DNA of 64,000 nucleotides from Pollenia angustigena. Lineage: Eukaryota > Arthropoda > Insecta > Diptera > Polleniidae. The notes under the pieces are model-generated. The model ran no database searches, was not told the DNA's origin, and saw nothing but the letters and a program-made list of their open reading frames with translations. A program made the translations under genes and the position numbers. Where the stretch lies: contig OV884059.1 of assembly GCA_930367215.1 (NCBI GenBank), positions 148,488,511 through 148,552,510 of the forward strand, read 5' to 3'. Numbering within the stretch: the stretch's first letter is position 1; every line of letters starts with the position of its first letter. Positions 32,376 to 43,570 of the stretch are shown here, one piece after another.

Positions 32376-32733
32376 GGGTGGTCCAACCAAAACGATGTTA
32401 ATCTAGGATCTATGACAATTATGTGTAAAACAAAATACCGGCCAAATGCTCGCCACGGCTTCGGAGGCATATTTCTATCCGATGTTCCATATTTTCAAAG
32501 ACTCTAAGACATAATTGAGGTTCAATGTTAATTTGCCGAATTATCTCATCCTTTAGCTCTTGAATTGTTCTTGGCTTATTGACGTGCACTTTTTCTTTTA
32601 AATATCCCCAAATATCGGCGTCAAATCAAATGATCGTGGCGGCCAATTAACATCGCCACGACGTGAGAAAACAAGGCCATTGAATTTTTAGAAAAGAGCC
32701 ATGGTTTTTTTGGTTGTGTGGCAAGTGGCACCA
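32376..32733 (-). pseudogene. Tc1/mariner transposase relic, copy 3
   Basis: Starts at the terminus GGGTGGTCCAACCAAAACG. The minus strand reads HRIEICLRSRGEHLAG (C-terminus), KVHVNKPRTIQELKDE and RGDVNWPPRSFDLTP. The bases for LDFFLWG are partly deleted, breaking the frame, and the FQQDGA block is lost at the truncated end. It inserted into mini-me-like repeat X: the sequence on both sides matches the continuous repeat at 43680-43740. Confidence 0.75.
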
Positions 32734-33172
32734 TATTGACGTCAAGGTGTGACTCACAATTAACATCATGCATTATGATTGGACAAGTCTTAAATATTTC
32801 ATCTATATGGGATTTGTTTGCCCTTAGGTGCTTTTTAGGAAGGAAGGCGGTTTATATGCGACCTATTGTTAATTTTGGACCCATCAGCACAACATTTTTT
32901 TCATGATGATAGACGCTGTCGTTAAATTTATTGTCGCCAATTTTTATTTCAATACCTTCATTTTTAAGGAATAGCATTAAACGCTATTTTCGGATGTAGT
33001 ATTTGAGGGGCGCCATGGTAAAATATGCACAGATTCCATTAAAGTTTGGTAAATTTAATCTAAACACCAACATACCAAGAGGGTTTTTGGGTTATGTGGG
33101 GCTTGTATGGGGGTTATTTGTAACAATAACCGATTGTCACCATTTTCAGTGGGCTTGGTCCAACCAGCGTTA

Positions 33173-33370
33173 ACAAAACTACAGTTAAAGCAGAAAAACT
33201 GGAAATTTTCCACTTCTTCATTTGTCATTGGCACAAAAAAACTGTTTCTTTTACTTCTGATTCATTCAATGTAAACAGTCACTGTCACACCAACTCAAAA
33301 AGCAAAAAGTTGTACACAAATTTTCATTATTTTGATTCAACTGCAGTTTTTTAAAACCCTGATTACAATC
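33173..33370 (+). repeat. ~195-bp interspersed repeat, copy 2
   Basis: Aligns with 17315-17512. In the homologous mini-me-like copy at about 44680 the flanks are joined, so this block is an insertion. Confidence 0.65.
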
Positions 33371-33639
33371 TATGTACAAAATTTCGTCAAATTATCTACC
33401 AAATTGCAACCTGTACAAAGTTTACACAGCCAGCCAGCCAGCTAGCCGGACGTACGGACGGACATCGTTAGATCGGCTCAAAAAGTCATTCTGAGTCGAT
33501 GGGTATTAGGGATGCCAATCAGGATTGATTTTAGAAAATCCCGGAATTTCGGGATCGGGATTTTTCGGGATTTTTCTTAAATAGACAACACTTTATTTTA
33601 TTTATTTATAAATTTTCATTATATTATATAACTAGTATT

Positions 33640-33719
33640 GTGGTTATTTTGTTGAACTATTTATGGTTTTAAGTCCAAATTTTTTTTTTAATATCTTTAA
33701 TTAGGCTTAAGTTCATCAA
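33640..33719 (-). repeat. Inverted SINE tail fragment beside SINE copy 2
   Basis: TATTTATGGTTTTAAGTCC ... TTAGGCTTAAGTTCAT is the minus-strand SINE tail (compare 39965-40030) and is joined directly to the plus-strand leader of SINE copy 2. The result is tail(-)/head(+)/tail(+). Confidence 0.6.
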
Positions 33720-34090
33720 AAAAACAGAAGTAAAGGAAGAACATGTAAAATAAATTAAAATTGATAATCATTCGAAGCAAATTTCGATCTACCAAAGGTT
33801 AAATACAATTTGGTTTAAGGATTGATGTTTGACTAATGACGTCAGCAGTCGTTGATGGCTGCGAGTGTTAAACGGCAAGCCGTCTGAGGAGATTGAGTGG
33901 TTGCAATCGAAACATGTCAGGGTAACCTGTCCGTAAAAACACCTGGGTTCGAGCCCAGATTGAGTCAAGAATGAAAAATTATCAGTAAATTTTAATTAAT
34001 TTTCATGTTGTAAAATTCCTTTCTTCATAAAAATAATTTAATGAAAATTAAATTTGATGAACTTAAGCCTAATTAAAGATATTATATAAC
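33720..34090 (+). mobile_element. tRNA-derived SINE, copy 2
   Basis: B box GGTTCGAGCCC at 33946-33956; head GTCTGAGGAGATTGAGTGGT near 33880; leader AACAGAAGTAAAGGAAGAAC and GACGTCAGCAGTCGTTGATG shared with copy 3; tail ACTTAAGCCTAATTAAAGA. Lies within hAT-like element C. Confidence 0.8.
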
Positions 34091-34410
34091 ATATTTTTTT
34101 AAAAAAGAAAAATAAGAATTATAAAAACAAAAAATACAACTGAAATATAATTTTTAATAATTTTTTTTTTGTATAGAGTATAAAAATTCAATAAAAACGA
34201 AAATTTTTGCACACAAAAGTTGATATATTAAAAATCCCGGGATTTATTTTTATTAATCCCGGGATCAAGCCCGAAAAATCCCGGGATTCCCCGTTTGGCA
34301 TCCCTAATGGGTATACCAAACGGTGGGACCAATATTTCTATTTGTTACACACATCAGCACAAACACATAATACCCTCTCCACTATTGTGGTGGGAGTATA
34401 AAAATTAAAA

Positions 34411-35622
34411 AATTTATAATATTAAAAGGAAATTGAAAAGTTGTCAAAATTGATAAGTTCAACTTTAGGGTGTCAACTTAACGATTAGTAATTCTTTATT
34501 TTTTGTTGAAAAAACTACATCATTGCGAAAAGGTTTGTTTGTTATAATAAAAAAAATAATTTCAAACCGTATTTTAGCGACTTATAATATTTATCAATAA
34601 TTTCTAAGCAATTATTTACCTTAAAATGAGCTGGTTGTATTATAAAAAAAAAAACAGAACAAATAGGGGGAACCATTATTATCCATTATTTTCTTTGTTT
34701 GGTCAACTATTGCACGTCAATCAATTCGTTTAAAATAATTTTTGCTAAATAGTTAAATAATACTGCATAAAGAAAACAAAGTCGAAAGGCAAAAAGTCGT
34801 TTAAAAGCCGCCGGATATTAAAATTTAAAATGTATATGCAGACCCCGAATCATTTAAGGCCACAATCGTACGATTTATTTACACGAAAAGCTGACAGAAT
34901 TCTTACCGACATACAAAAATATTTGCAAAATCTGTAAGCAATGTCATACTTTCACACAAAAAAGATGCAAAATCATATCCCAATTAAAAATGGAGCATCC
35001 AACGAAGCAGGGAGAAACGTAATGGTTTCGCTTACCATCTCGCTTACGGAAGACATGAATTTTATATGGCGAGTTCCCACTTTGAAACAATACATTTTGA
35101 TACATAAAGCGCTTTTTCAACGCATATAACAATTGGTGTGTGCTTTACACACTGAATTTTTTGTTACCGTTATTCTTCAATATTCTCCCTCACAAACCTG
35201 CTTCGCAGTTAGGGAATATCGTGACTCTTTATTCTTAAGTAATTTTTTTCATAAAATTTAAATATTTTGGCGTTTGATTGATTTTTGACCGATCCGCTAA
35301 CGGCCTTCTCCAAGTTTTTTTTTTGATCCTTTAACCGCAACCAAAGTTAATTAACTACAAACATTTTCAACTTAAATTTCTTTACTGCAAAAATTTCGTT
35401 AAATGAAGAAAACAAAGACGTAAATATTGGATTGCAATTTTAGCCGAAGATCGCTGGCAGCGACTTATGTATATCAAACCTAGAAATTGTATTATTAAAA
35501 TTAGTGTTCAAACAGAACAGCGTCGACACCACATTTCCCATACAAATTTTTCGTAGAAGGCCTTCGTGAAATAAAATCCTTTTTATTTTGAAACGTTGTT
35601 TCTTATGCTCTCACATTGTATA
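34411..35622. other. Unassigned interval
   Basis: No coding relic recognised. At 34941-35132 frames of about 62 codons are open on both strands but share no known motif and look like chance. Confidence 0.4.
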
Positions 35623-35893
35623 CAGCCATGTCACAGAGTACAATTCCGTTCGGAAACGGAATTAATTCCGTATTTTGGAAAAAGTTTTTCGGAATGAAAC
35701 CATTTTTGTTTTCATGTACGGAATGGGAGTTTTCTGTATCTGACTGCACAAAAGATCTGCTGGGTCGTGGTGCTTATGGCCCTCCGTATATGTCTATCTG
35801 AACGTCCAAAAAACTATTAAAAAAACACTTTCTATCAATAATCAAATGTGTTTTCCTCGGTTCCGAACGGAATTATACTCTGTGATATGGCTG
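35623..35893. mobile_element. 271-bp TIR MITE, CAGCCATGTCACAGAGTA ends
   Basis: CAGCCATGTCACAGAGTACA and inverted CAGCCATATCACAGAGTATA pair for about 35 bp through AATTCCGTTCGGAA. Internal GGAATTAATTCC palindrome. The flanking ATTGTATA/ATTGACAC share only the first four bases, so the TSD is uncertain. Confidence 0.75.
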
Positions 35894-35964
35894 ATTGACA
35901 CTTATTCTCTTAACAATGCTACCATAATTTCATTAAATTTCATACATTTTGTAAATCTATAATA

Positions 35965-36701
35965 TAGATTCTATATATATTACATATATAAAAGAGTTGC
36001 GTGAGTGACTGACTGACTCATTCATCATCGCCCAGCCCAAACTGCTGACACTAGAATCTTGAAATTTAGACCAGAGATTGGTCACTCCCCAAATCGATCC
36101 ACTAAGACGAGATTGTTGGAAATTCGAATGTTTAGGGGGTAAAAAAGGGTAAAAACGGGAAAATTCGATAACCTTATATCTTCAAAGCTAAAAGAGAAAA
36201 ATAAAATTTAATACTTATTGTTGTTCTTTAGAAAAATAAGCTGACAGGTGTCTAGTACTTTTTTGAAATTCGGCCCTTTTAGGGAGTAAACGGGTAAAAC
36301 CTGAATTTTTGAACTTTTTTGACATCCCATTTATCTTTTGAACCAATAAACAATAAACATTTTGGTACTTATTCGAAATTCGAACATTTAAGGGGTGAAA
36401 ATCGTAACTATTTTTGGTACTTTTTTTACAAAACATTTTCCTCCATTCATTGACATATTCGTACTAAATTATGGGCTGCCACTACAATACTGACATTTTT
36501 GATACTTTAATGGGGGAAAAATATTGTACCCAAAAAAGGAAATAGGGGAAATTTGATATTTTTCTTTAGCTTTTTGGTTCTAAATGCTAGCTAGAATTTA
36601 AACAAGTTTAAACCTAGAAAAATAAACTTTGGCATAAAAATATGTCCACGAAGAAAAAGGAGACGCTAACGAAGTAGCGGGTATATATGTATATATGCTA
36701 G
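35965..36701 (+). mobile_element. Helitron-like element, copy B
   Basis: 5' side: AGTTGCGTGAGTGACTGACT then CATTCATCATCGCCCAGCCC. 3' side: hairpin CGCTA-ACGAAG-TAGCG (36664-36679), then a TA-rich spacer and CTAG at 36698-36701 followed by T. The interior contains the same ACAGGTGTCTAGTAC/AATTTAATACTTATTG words as copy A but no 117-bp array. Non-coding. Confidence 0.68.
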
Positions 36702-36849
36702 TAAATAATATAAGAACAAAAGAAAAATAAATAAATGAGAGAGAATTTGAAGTTACTGACGACATTTCAATTATGGGCTTTAGGGTTTTTTCTTGAAGTT
36801 GATGACTTCCAAAATAAGGTAAAACATACATATACAACTAGAAAGCAAG

Positions 36850-37070
36850 TTCGATTTGACATCGGTTATTAGCCGCCGGCCATTTGCTTTAAAGCGTCGC
36901 TGCAATTTCGTTAAAATTTTAGTCAAATTTTTAAAATAATTTATTTTTCTATTCATATTAATTTGGGGCCTGAAATTATTATCTTATTACAGCTTTGCAT
37001 TAACAAATTTTCTAAAGCCGCCGCCGACGCCAACAATTTCCTTTTGACTTTGTTCTCTGCCAGTAGGTAC
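36850..37070. other. GC-richer patch, weak exon candidate
   Basis: GTTATTAGCCGCCGGCCATT and GCCGCCGCCGACGCCAACAA stand out from AT-rich surroundings. A plus-strand reading has an AG acceptor-like site before GCCGCCG and CAGTAG|GTACATAC afterwards, a weak donor. No frame recognised. Confidence 0.25.
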
Positions 37071-37565
37071 ATACATAATTATTTTTTTTATTTTTTATAA
37101 AAACCAAAAACAAAAAAATTGATTTTAAAATCCTCTTATAAATTTGTTTTGCTCGTGTTGCATGTTCATTTTCCCTATAAGCTTTTGTATAATATTCTCC
37201 AGCACACACTTAAAAGTAGACTAAATAGTGTTTAAACAATAAAAAGATTAAATAATTAAAAATTCTGCTATTTTTCTAACTTAAATTAGCTTACGAGTAA
37301 ATGTAATGTTTGCCAAACACTTGTATGATTTAAATGTTTTCCTAAGTTTTAGTACAGGGATTTGTAGATAAATGAAAAAACAAATTACTAGAAATGTTTA
37401 AGAATTAGAAAGTGGGAGAAAAAAAATAATCAAACATTTTTATTTTAATTTAACTAAAGAATGTGAACGTAAGGTATTTTACGGACCATCAAAATTTAAA
37501 TATTTTTTTGAAATTACAGTTTTAGAGCCGATTTTTAATGCTGGAAATTATTTGAAGTATATATA

Positions 37566-38045
37566 TATGTTCCCGACGATCCTATAAGGAGCATAGGGTC
37601 CCAAAATATAGTTGAGGTTTCATTAATACGTCTTATTTAAGATGCGGTAGCTTATTAGGCTTCCGCATCCGATCCTGGTGCTGGGGCTGCCAGCAACCTC
37701 CAGGCAGGCAATTTGTAAAGATTTTCAAAGGCAGAGATTATCCGCGTTCCTTCTACTTCCTGAGACGCCCTTAACGAGCCATCAGGATACTTTACAGAAA
37801 CTAAGTTTTAGAAGTTCTTCCTACTGACCTGAGACGTCTTTCAACCATTCAGGATACTTAGCCGCCTTCTCACTCTAGCTAGCCTCTGAACGGGTGTTCT
37901 AAAGCCATTGCTCAGGGAATACCTGGTAAAAACGGGAGGTAGTGAGCTGCTTTGACTGTGACGCAAAGGAATCATCCTTGGACACTCCCACGTGAGTGGC
38001 AATCAAGAACTTTCAACCTTTACTTGTCACAGTCCATTCCCCCTT
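37566..38045. other. GC-richer island of unknown identity
   Basis: About 480 bp with clearly higher GC than the neighbours. Two similar stretches (TTCCTTCTACTTCCTGAGACGC..CCATCAGGATACTT at 37748-37790, and TTCTTCCTACTGACCTGAGACGTC..CCATTCAGGATACTT at 37813-37860) form an imperfect ~65-bp duplication. No conserved frame on either strand. It could be the untranslated part of a retrotransposon. I do not recognise it. Confidence 0.5.
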
Positions 38046-39945
38046 TTTGAAGTTTGAAGTAAAGTACGTACAAAAAATCAAATTCAATTTAACAGTAAAT
38101 TAAGGAAATTATATCTACATAAACTCGAAAGCTTTTGAAATAAAAAAAAATTTGTCCTGCTCAAAATTGGAGATACTTTAAACTACATATTTACTTGAGA
38201 TGTTTTGTTGCAAACTATTTAGTATAACTTGCAAACTATTGAACCTATCTGTATTAAATTTTGGATTTAAATACTAAAGTATTTAAGTTTAACGATAATA
38301 TTTACTTTAACCAAAAAAAATTTGTTTATAAGAGAGCTGCAAAGCTACACTTTTTGGATAAATTACGTGTTTGAGCAGATTGGAGCTTAGGCATTTGAAT
38401 AAATACTTCACTATATAGCGGCTCTTAAGCTCAGAATTCCTTCCTAAAGCTATTGAGTATTTTTGTATAAAAAACCTTGCCTTAATAAGGTTTTTTAGAG
38501 GACTCAGCAACAAATTCGTTATTTTTGTGGACCTATGTGGCTGAACTGCCCTAGAAAACTTTTAAGGGCTATATGTATGTGCTATAAATATGTATGTAAC
38601 AAACTAGTCCCATCATACCTGGGGTCTTTGTGTCGTCAATTTTCTGCTTCTTTACCATAAAATTAAGCTTATCTAGCGTCAGCTTTTATCTGTGTGAAAG
38701 TTGGATTATTTTTAATTTTAAAACAATTTGGAACAGACATGAATATACATGCAATTTTCTTAAATATTAAAATTTATTGTACATATATGTACATATGTAT
38801 GTTTGAAGCAAATATATCAAATATACAAATTTGCATAGGTATGTATATATGTACATATGTAGTTAGTATACAAAAATGAGTTTTTTGTCCTCGTTACCAA
38901 TTTAATATCCATTCCAACCCTTTTTAACACTTTTTTTCTATTTATAAAACAAAAAACCTCTTTGCCAAAAATGGTTATAAAGCTGTTTTTTTTTTCAAAC
39001 ATGCATGACTATTTTCTGTAATTCGTATCCTTGTAATCCGAAAATATTGCATGTCATACTTTATTTCCAAGTAACAAAAATATTAAAATGAAATGAATAA
39101 TTTATGAAAACTACGAAATAAAAACAAATTTGAGCGTACATGAAAATGAGTCATTTTTATTTTACTATTAATAAAAAAGAACCTATGACACCATTTATTT
39201 AGGTTTTCTCTTTGTTAGTTTTTCGAACATAGCACTATGGCAAGGAGTTTCCAACTCCTGTCTGCATACCTATAACTTTTTTTTTTTTTAGTTTAACACA
39301 AAAACTGTTAGAATTATAGCTGCAAAACAAGAACCTCGGGTTTTTATTGCTTTTATTTTAGTTTAGCTTACACGTGTTGAATATATTTCTTGTGTGTTTG
39401 TGGAAGTATGTAACTACATGTTATAGTTGTTATTTTTAGTTTTGATTGTATGTTTTAAAATGCTAAATAATTGTATAATATTATTCCGTCTTGTTCTCTT
39501 TTCATACGGTTGCTATTGACGTTTGTTTTAACAAATTTAATTTAATATTGAAATTGTACTAAAAGAAAAGTGTTTTATGTTGTGGTCTTTTTTATAAAAA
39601 AATGTTTTGAGTATGCATCGCATATAAAACAAACTTATATTACAAATTGTACTACTTTTAAAAAATTCCAAAATTAAAAAAAAAAATGGGATTTCATATT
39701 CGACAAAATTTTTTAAGCAGAGCAAAGTTTTTTATATAAATTTTTTTATTATATTTAAGTAATTCTAACATATTTTAACATTTTTCTACTAATTTCGAAC
39801 ATTCGAAATTAAGTTCGAATTTTTCGAATATCCCTAAAATCGCTAAAAATTACTTTTAAATAGTAGTGTGACCACCAAATTCCAAAAAATAGTATTTAAA
39901 GCCTATCTAAAACATCCATTCTACTTTAAAATATTTTAAATTAAT
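38046..39945. other. Unassigned AT-rich interval
   Basis: Contains TATGTACATATGTATG microsatellite-like stretches at 38770-38865. No gene or delimited element. Confidence 0.45.
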
Positions 39946-39949
39946 AATT

Positions 39950-40375
39950 AGTATTGTGGTTATTTTGTTGAACTATTTATGGGTTTTAATCCAAATTCTT
40001 TAATATTTTTTATTAGGCTTAAGTTCATGAAATTTAATTTTCATTAAATTATTCCTATGAAGAAAGGAATTTTTACAACATGAAAATTAATTAAAATTGT
40101 TATTGATAATCTTTCATTCTTGACGTGGCTCGGGCTCGAACCCTGGCCGGCAGGTTACCATGACATGTTTCGATCGCAACCACTCGATCTCCTCAGATGG
40201 ATTTGCCGTCTTACACTCGCAGCCATCGACGACTGCTGACGTCAATAGTCAAACATCAATCCTTAAACCAAATTGTATTTTAACATTTGGTAGATCGAAA
40301 TTTGCTTTCCTGAATGATTATCCATTTTAATTGATTTTCCATGTTTTTTCCTTACTTCTGTTTTTTCGTACTTTT
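39950..40375 (-). mobile_element. tRNA-derived SINE, copy 3 (most complete)
   Basis: Minus strand: leader AAAACAGAAGTAAGGAA, GACGTCAGCAGTCGTCGATG, head ATCTGAGGAGATCGAGTGGT, B box GGTTCGAGCCC (plus 40132-40142), body CATGTTGTAAAAATTCC and tail CTTAAGCCTAATAAAAAATA then GGATTAAAACCCATAAATAG. It shares leader and tail with copy 2. No clear TSD found. Confidence 0.8.
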
Positions 40376-40478
40376 GTCAAGAATTTTTCTTGAAGTCCAA
40401 GTACATTTTTTGTTTTTTCATTTTGTCTTTCTCTTTTCTGTTGACCTTTTTTTTTAGCACAACTTGAAGGACAAATGG

Positions 40479-40961
40479 TACTCTGTTCAACATTTCACGT
40501 GAAATGCTGTCAAAATGCATATGAAAAAAACTTGTGCGGAATATCTATGAAATAATGTTGATGAAGTTGTACTCTGTTTATTTTGTGAAAAAGTTCCGAA
40601 ATGTTTCTGGCAACATTTTTTTTACAACTGCGAAATAATGTAAGCTGCCTTTATTTCACGTGGAATTTTAAGCAAAAGCAAAAAAGTATGAACTTAATAT
40701 TAAAAAAGAAATAAAAAATTAAAATAACACAACCGGTAACAGTTTTTTATCCATATTTACTTTTTTTTTATTAAAAAACAATTTTAGTAAAATACATGTG
40801 GCGTTTGTTTACATACACGAAACAATGTAGCATACTTTGAAGGAATAAAAACGTCAAATTGTACAAACTCGCAAGATTGGTAACATTGATAAATGCCAAA
40901 ATTTTCGTGTGGAATTATCAATGTTGCTTAACATTTTTCACAAATTTGAACAGAATACTAG
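40479..40961. mobile_element. Possible TIR element, GTACTCTGTTCAA ends
   Basis: GTACTCTGTTCAACATTTCA and inverted GTATTCTGTTCAAATTTGTG are similar over about 25 bp. Internal TTTCACGTGAAAT palindrome near 40494. TSD not seen. Confidence 0.4.
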
Positions 40962-40964
40962 GCT

Positions 40965-42305
40965 TAATTCAAAAATCCTAAGACTTGTAGAATAGTGTAA
41001 AAGGTTATCTCCGAGAAATCTAACCAAATCATTCATAAACAAACACTCAAGTGTCGGAAATGTTAAAAAAATAATGATGATTTCAGTTTTAATTCTTAAA
41101 AAAATACACACAAATTCAAAATGAATCATAATTTCCTACAATACGTTGGAATGTGTTTCGCTACATTTCTTTTAATTTTTTTTTTTGTAAAGAAATAGAA
41201 AAAATGAGACATCAACAAAAAGAAAAAAAAAAGAAAAAAAATCTGAAATGTTGACATGAATTTAGACAATAATTAGACAAATCCGCAAAAATTTGTAACG
41301 GAACAACAAAAATCTCAAAAATAAAGAATAAGAATCTACAAAAATTTAGTGTTGTAGGTCAGTATTTTGGTCTATAAGAAAATGAAATTTCATCACAACA
41401 ATTTGTCGTTTTCATTTGTGATTTTTTGGGCACAATGCCCATTAGACTACAAAAATGACACAAAATAACTTAAAAGAAATTAAAATATTTTTCTATATGG
41501 TTGAACAGTGGACAATACTCATGCAATATTGACATTCAATTTAAAATTAAATTTCCAAAGATCTAAAAATTAAATGTTTTGTATGGTGTTGAAACTCTAA
41601 AAATAAATAAAATTACTTGTTTGTATCAAAAAGTTAACATGGATGGGTTGGTAAAACAAATGACGCCCTTAAACATGACTGCTGCTTAAAACAAGACAAC
41701 AACAACAAGAAACAGTCTGGCAAAAACAATGTCTGGGCCCCCCACTACATGAAACTTGAAACATGTTCTGTAAATTGTCCAATGTTCATAGAAACATTGG
41801 ATCGTTTTTTATCTAATTTGTTTTTTGCTTCATTTATAATGTCTAGCTTGTCAATAATTATGTTTGGTTTTTGTTATAAAATTGTTGTTGTTTTTTTAAT
41901 TTAATCGATTGCCAAATAGTTTTGAGTAGTCAGTCACTCAGTCAGTTAAAGCGTAAATACAATAATGTTTTTGGTATTTTATTGTTTTATGTCCCACTTG
42001 TAACAAAAAAACAAAATTGAATTAAACTTCAATTTTTTGGCGTCAATGTCATTTTATTTTAAAAAAGCCACAACAACGACATGAAAACTAAAAAAACAAA
42101 AAAAAAAAAAAAGACAAGAGTGACAAAATTACTCCCTATAACGCATTAACCAAAAACCAAAACAAATTACATACAAAATAAGAAATATTGAATTCTTTTT
42201 AAGCAGACTTTAAAAGAATCATGCAATTATGGAAGCAAAATCCTGTTCAAAAACTTAATTTGAAGTTTTAACTGTCAAATAAAAAAAAAAAAAAAAAAAC
42301 AATTT
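40965..42305. other. Unassigned AT-rich interval
   Basis: Long A runs (41220-41240, 42097-42111, 42282-42299). No coding relic. Confidence 0.45.
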
Positions 42306-42309
42306 TTAA

Positions 42310-42890
42310 TACCCTACACTAATAGAAAAGGCGTCATAACGCTGATGAATTTTGACATCAGTACTACGACAAGTGTGTTCGTTTTTGACCCCATGAGACT
42401 TTTCATCATTTTGATGCCAGCCTTGGCCAAGTTGGCATCAGGATGACACATCGGCTTCACAGAAATTACGGAAATCGGAAACAGTTTAATAAAAGATGTC
42501 ATCAGTGCGATAACTCAGTAACAAGGGAGAAAGGACTCATTAGTCACTCAATTGAGTCATTTAATCAAATTTACTTAACTGTTGCACATGTTTGTTTCAC
42601 GTTCTTTGTTTACAGAAGAACTTTCAGTTATAAGACCCCAGCAGCATGTCTGATATGATTTTCGTTATCATTTTACTTTGAAAATTTGATTTATTTCACT
42701 AAGCAATTTAAACAAAATGGGAATTTTTGCCTCTTTTGTGGCATCGCACTGATTTCACTGTAGTCATGACGCATAAAATATGACAAAATTTTATGATCAC
42801 GTTCGTCATTGGATTGTTGTCACTTTTTGCCTCATTGATGCCATTTGTAATAACACTGATGTCACAATTCTGATGTAAGGGTACTGGTGA
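42310..42890. repeat. Interval with iterated GATG/TGACATCA motifs at both sides
   Basis: CGTCATAACGCTGATGA, TTTTGACATCAGTA, ATTTTGATGCC at 42330-42420, and TCATTGATGCCATTTG, CACTGATGTCAC, TTCTGATGT at 42830-42875, are partly inverted to each other. Probably an element with subterminal repeats; ends not defined. Confidence 0.35.
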
Positions 42891-43570
42891 TGTTACGAAT
42901 ATTCGTATTCAAAATGCCGAGTATTCGGCTATTTATTAACATTCGTATTTGTGTTCGCCAAATTCAAGCGAATATTTCTCGAATATTTTGCGAATATGTC
43001 AAAAAAATATATACAAAAGTTGAAAAAAATACATAAAATGAGACAAAAAAATATTAACTTTTATTTTTTTTAATTAAAAAACAGCTACTACTTCTTTAAT
43101 TGTTGTCTTTTCTCCTTAAAGAAATTATTACTTTAAGTTAATGCCTTACAAGAAAACATTTCTTATCTATCAATAAATAAAATGATCAAATGATATTTGG
43201 ATGTAATAACCCCCCCCCCCCCCCCCTCTTTTTATTAAGTCAATTTATTTATTTAAAAAAGTCTTTTAAGGTCTCTTTGTGGCATATCAATTTAATTTGA
43301 AAATTAATAAAAACAAAGACGCCAAAAGTTAACGAAAATTATTTATGAGATAATTTAGTTTGCTTTGTAAATTTTATTTCGTTACAGTTCCAATTCTATT
43401 AAAAGTTTAAACATTTAATTTTACACCACATTGTTAAAAACTAATTAATTATTTTTTTTTAATGTTTTTTCTTCTTTTATTTACGAACTTGTTGTTCGTT
43501 GTTTAGTTAAGCCTATTTAGCAAAAAAAAATTTACACTTGTAGTTTAACGAAAAAAAAAAAAAAAAAAAC
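42891..43570. other. AT-rich interval with CGAATATT cluster and poly-C run
   Basis: GTTACGAATATTCGTATTC and GCGAATATTTCTCGAATATT words cluster at 42893-43000, looking like one end of an element. A run of 17 C lies at 43210-43226. Confidence 0.45.

Larger units (their letters stand above)
33507..34306. mobile_element. Non-autonomous hAT-like element C
   Basis: Ends TAGGGATGCCAATCAGG and inverted TAGGGATGCCAAACGGG with a perfect 8-bp duplication ATGGGTAT (33499-33506, 34307-34314). The subterminal motif ATCCCGGGATTTTT is iterated at both ends (33537-33580, 34231-34290). The 8-bp target lies within the mini-me-like repeat. A SINE occupies the centre. Confidence 0.88.
32216..34410 (+). repeat. 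Mini-me-like interspersed repeat X, with three insertions
   Basis: It starts with CATATGATACCC...CACAGTATTTAAAAA, shared with copies at 43.6 and 61.7-63.0 kb, and ends ACCCTCTCCACTATTGTGGT-type sequence at about 34370-34395. Near the right side lie a GTCY/CAGC-rich tract (33429-33468) and GACATCGTTAGATCGGCTCA ... TGAGTCGATGGGTA. This core-plus-GTCY layout is that of dipteran mini-me-type repeats (established knowledge; exact family not verified). It is interrupted by mariner copy 3, the 195-bp repeat and hAT-like element C. Confidence 0.6.

Noticed and set aside
34941..35132. 62-residue frames open on both strands
   Set aside because: No recognisable motif; about the length expected by chance in this window.
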